From Rotaria macrura (Eukaryota > Rotifera > Eurotatoria > Philodinida > Philodinidae), in NCBI GenBank assembly GCA_900239685.1, contig OENT01000791.1, forward strand, positions 1 through 64,000: a stretch of 64,000 nucleotides of DNA, in the 5' to 3' direction. The notes under the pieces are model-generated. The model had not been told where the DNA came from, ran no database searches, and worked only from the letters and a program-made list of their open reading frames with translations. Both the position numbers and the translations under genes were made by a program. Every line of letters begins with the position of its first letter. Within the stretch, counting starts at the first letter, position 1. Positions 62,196 to 64,000 of the stretch are shown here, in pieces.

Positions 62196-64000
62196 GTATT
62201 GAATATTGCGACGAATACAGAAAGATAAATCAGATGCAGCCAAATTTTTTTCGATTCAGAGAAACTGTTTTGTGTAAGAAAAAAGAATACCAAAACCAAA
62301 CGGATGGACACACGTTTCAATTACTTCGAGTGTGACATTTTAAAGACGTGTGCTTGACATTTGCATATCTTGTCGAGCTTCTTTTATTGGCCTCTGCCTC
62401 TTTCTATTGCGATTAGCGTGTGCACTCCCGAATGTTCGGATGAAGATTCACGAATAGAGTTTTCGAGAGAAAGTAAAAGTGGCCATCCATCGGAAATCAC
62501 TAGAAGCATGCAAATGCATGTTGGAATATCATTTTTCTTCTCGATTTTCCTGTATTGTCTACGTGAGCAAAATCCTTCTTCTCTTTTTCTTCTTTTGTCT
62601 AGGAGAGAAAAACAAGAAACCAAATGTGCCTTTCGATGAAAAGGTGTCGCATATTCAGACAAAAAAAAAGACATGATTATGTATATAGTTTGTAACAGCT
62701 GCACATATGTGCTGTCGGAGTTATTTTAGACGACGGATTTAGTTTTTCTATGAAAAAAAATATTCCAATTGCATGTTAATGCACACGAGAGAGATTTTTT
62801 TCTTCTTTTATTTCCAATTATACGAGTTTTCTTACATGAATCTTTGCACTATAGTAATAACTTGTTCTGTGTTCACTACACTAGATATGATTAGGAAAAA
62901 ATAGCACGACCAAGGGAAGAAAAGAAAAGAAGAAGACGACGACGACGAGGAAAAACAACAAGATTGAGCATTGTAGATGTACTGCTATGATTACTGCTAA
63001 TGCTGTGGAATACTTACTGTTGTTGATTCGATTGTTATCATTACTTGTGTCTATGTTCAACTCACCGAGTTGAAAAATAACTCGTTAGGAGATGCATGTA
63101 CATTCACACACACATTGATTTGTTTATGTATCAGATGTTATTTGGCGACGGCTTTGTCATTACTATCGCCATTGATTCTCTCAAGGCCTCTAATATGTTA
63201 CGAAGACAGACAGCTACACAGAATAAACTTACGCCTCATGTGTTTTCGGCAAATAATTAAGTCTTATTGTAGCATATTACTAGATTGCATAATAGTGCTC
63301 TATGGGACAACTAGATCAAGGAAAAGTGAAAAAATGCACTTCATGTAGCTTCAGAGAAAATGATACTTATAAAAAAATTTTCAAAGAAGGAACATGACGA
63401 ACTTTGTATTTTTCATTTATGATCAAATGTATCTAGATGTAACTCTTACTATGGAATTCATTCAATTAAATGATCAGCAGGGACAAGTCACAGTTCTGTT
63501 TCCGTTCTCAGAAGATTTGGTCACCAAGAAAGCAAAAGTCTAGTTTTCCGTTTATTCCTTTCATAAGCAAAAACAATTTACGAAATCATCGATGTAATCA
63601 TATAAAATTGAGTAGAATAGTAAATAAAAGATTTACTTTTTTTTTCAAAAAAACATGCCAATGAATTATACGGAAGCTAATTGTTTTCCTCTAGCAAACA
63701 GGTTAAATGAAACTCGTTTCTCTCGTATGTCGCTACTTTGTTGTTTATTTACATACATTGTTGTATTGAAAGGATTTGTTTAATTTTTAGTAAGTCACTA
63801 ATATTATTGATTAATATATGTTTCTTCCAAAACTTCTACTAGTTACAAATACAATCAAATAAGATCTTAATATAGAAAAAAAAATGATTTTACTAAATTA
63901 ATGGAGCTTCTGTTTTCCGCTTCCCTTTTTTCCCCCCTTGCAAATAGTATAAAGAGATAGATAATAGTAATGCGCATGCACATTCTTGTCAGCAAGAGGA
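62196..64000. other. Intron running to the right edge
   Basis: AT-rich with purine strips (62920-62950 GAAGACGACGACGACG). I see no further exon with matching phase, no kinase motif and no RNA gene in this 1.8 kb. Confidence 0.5.

Overview
This is eukaryotic nuclear DNA: AT-rich, with many short GT-AG introns (mostly 48-80 bp) and metazoan gene families. The base composition, tiny introns and divergent animal orthologues suggest a bdelloid rotifer such as Adineta or Rotaria; the organism is an inference. Six multi-exon genes could be assembled end to end with every splice phase agreeing. A seventh contributes only its 5' end.

Layout. (1) 1968-4996, +: an SLC25 mitochondrial carrier (324 aa). 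(2) 6759-12458, +: the ER J-protein DNAJC16 (778 aa). (3) 15501-17453, +: an unrecognised 288-aa low-complexity protein, preceded by 3 kb rich in microsatellites and CT tracts. (4) 19214-29704, -: an unrecognised 997-aa acidic and coiled-coil protein in 20 exons. (5) 31524-40740, -: DZANK1 (779 aa, 15 exons). (6) 41146-49610, +: the exosome helicase MTR4/MTREX (1026 aa, 20 exons), head to head with DZANK1 across 405 bp. (7) From 53110 to the right edge, +: three candidate alternative first exons, all ending in the same splice phase. The first, MGNANSGKKGDQIEN, has the length, myristoylation start and junction of exon 1 of the PKA catalytic subunit. The kinase core would lie beyond 64000.

The most unusual structure is inside a 3.4-kb DZANK1 intron. 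A 1439-bp element (35383-36821) is bounded by a 10-bp direct duplication. Its termini are arrays of a 15-16 bp unit in inverted orientation, as in Foldback elements. Between them is a spliced gene joining a FLYWCH-like zinc finger to the C-terminal tail of a MULE-type transposase, with the catalytic core missing.

The genes are ordinary cellular functions (mitochondrial transport, ER folding, ciliary or centrosomal scaffold, RNA surveillance, cAMP signalling) and do not form one pathway. Introns are strongly bimodal in size, and acceptor-like AGs sit just upstream of most start codons, as expected if transcripts are spliced-leader trans-spliced. No rRNA, tRNA or CRISPR array was found.
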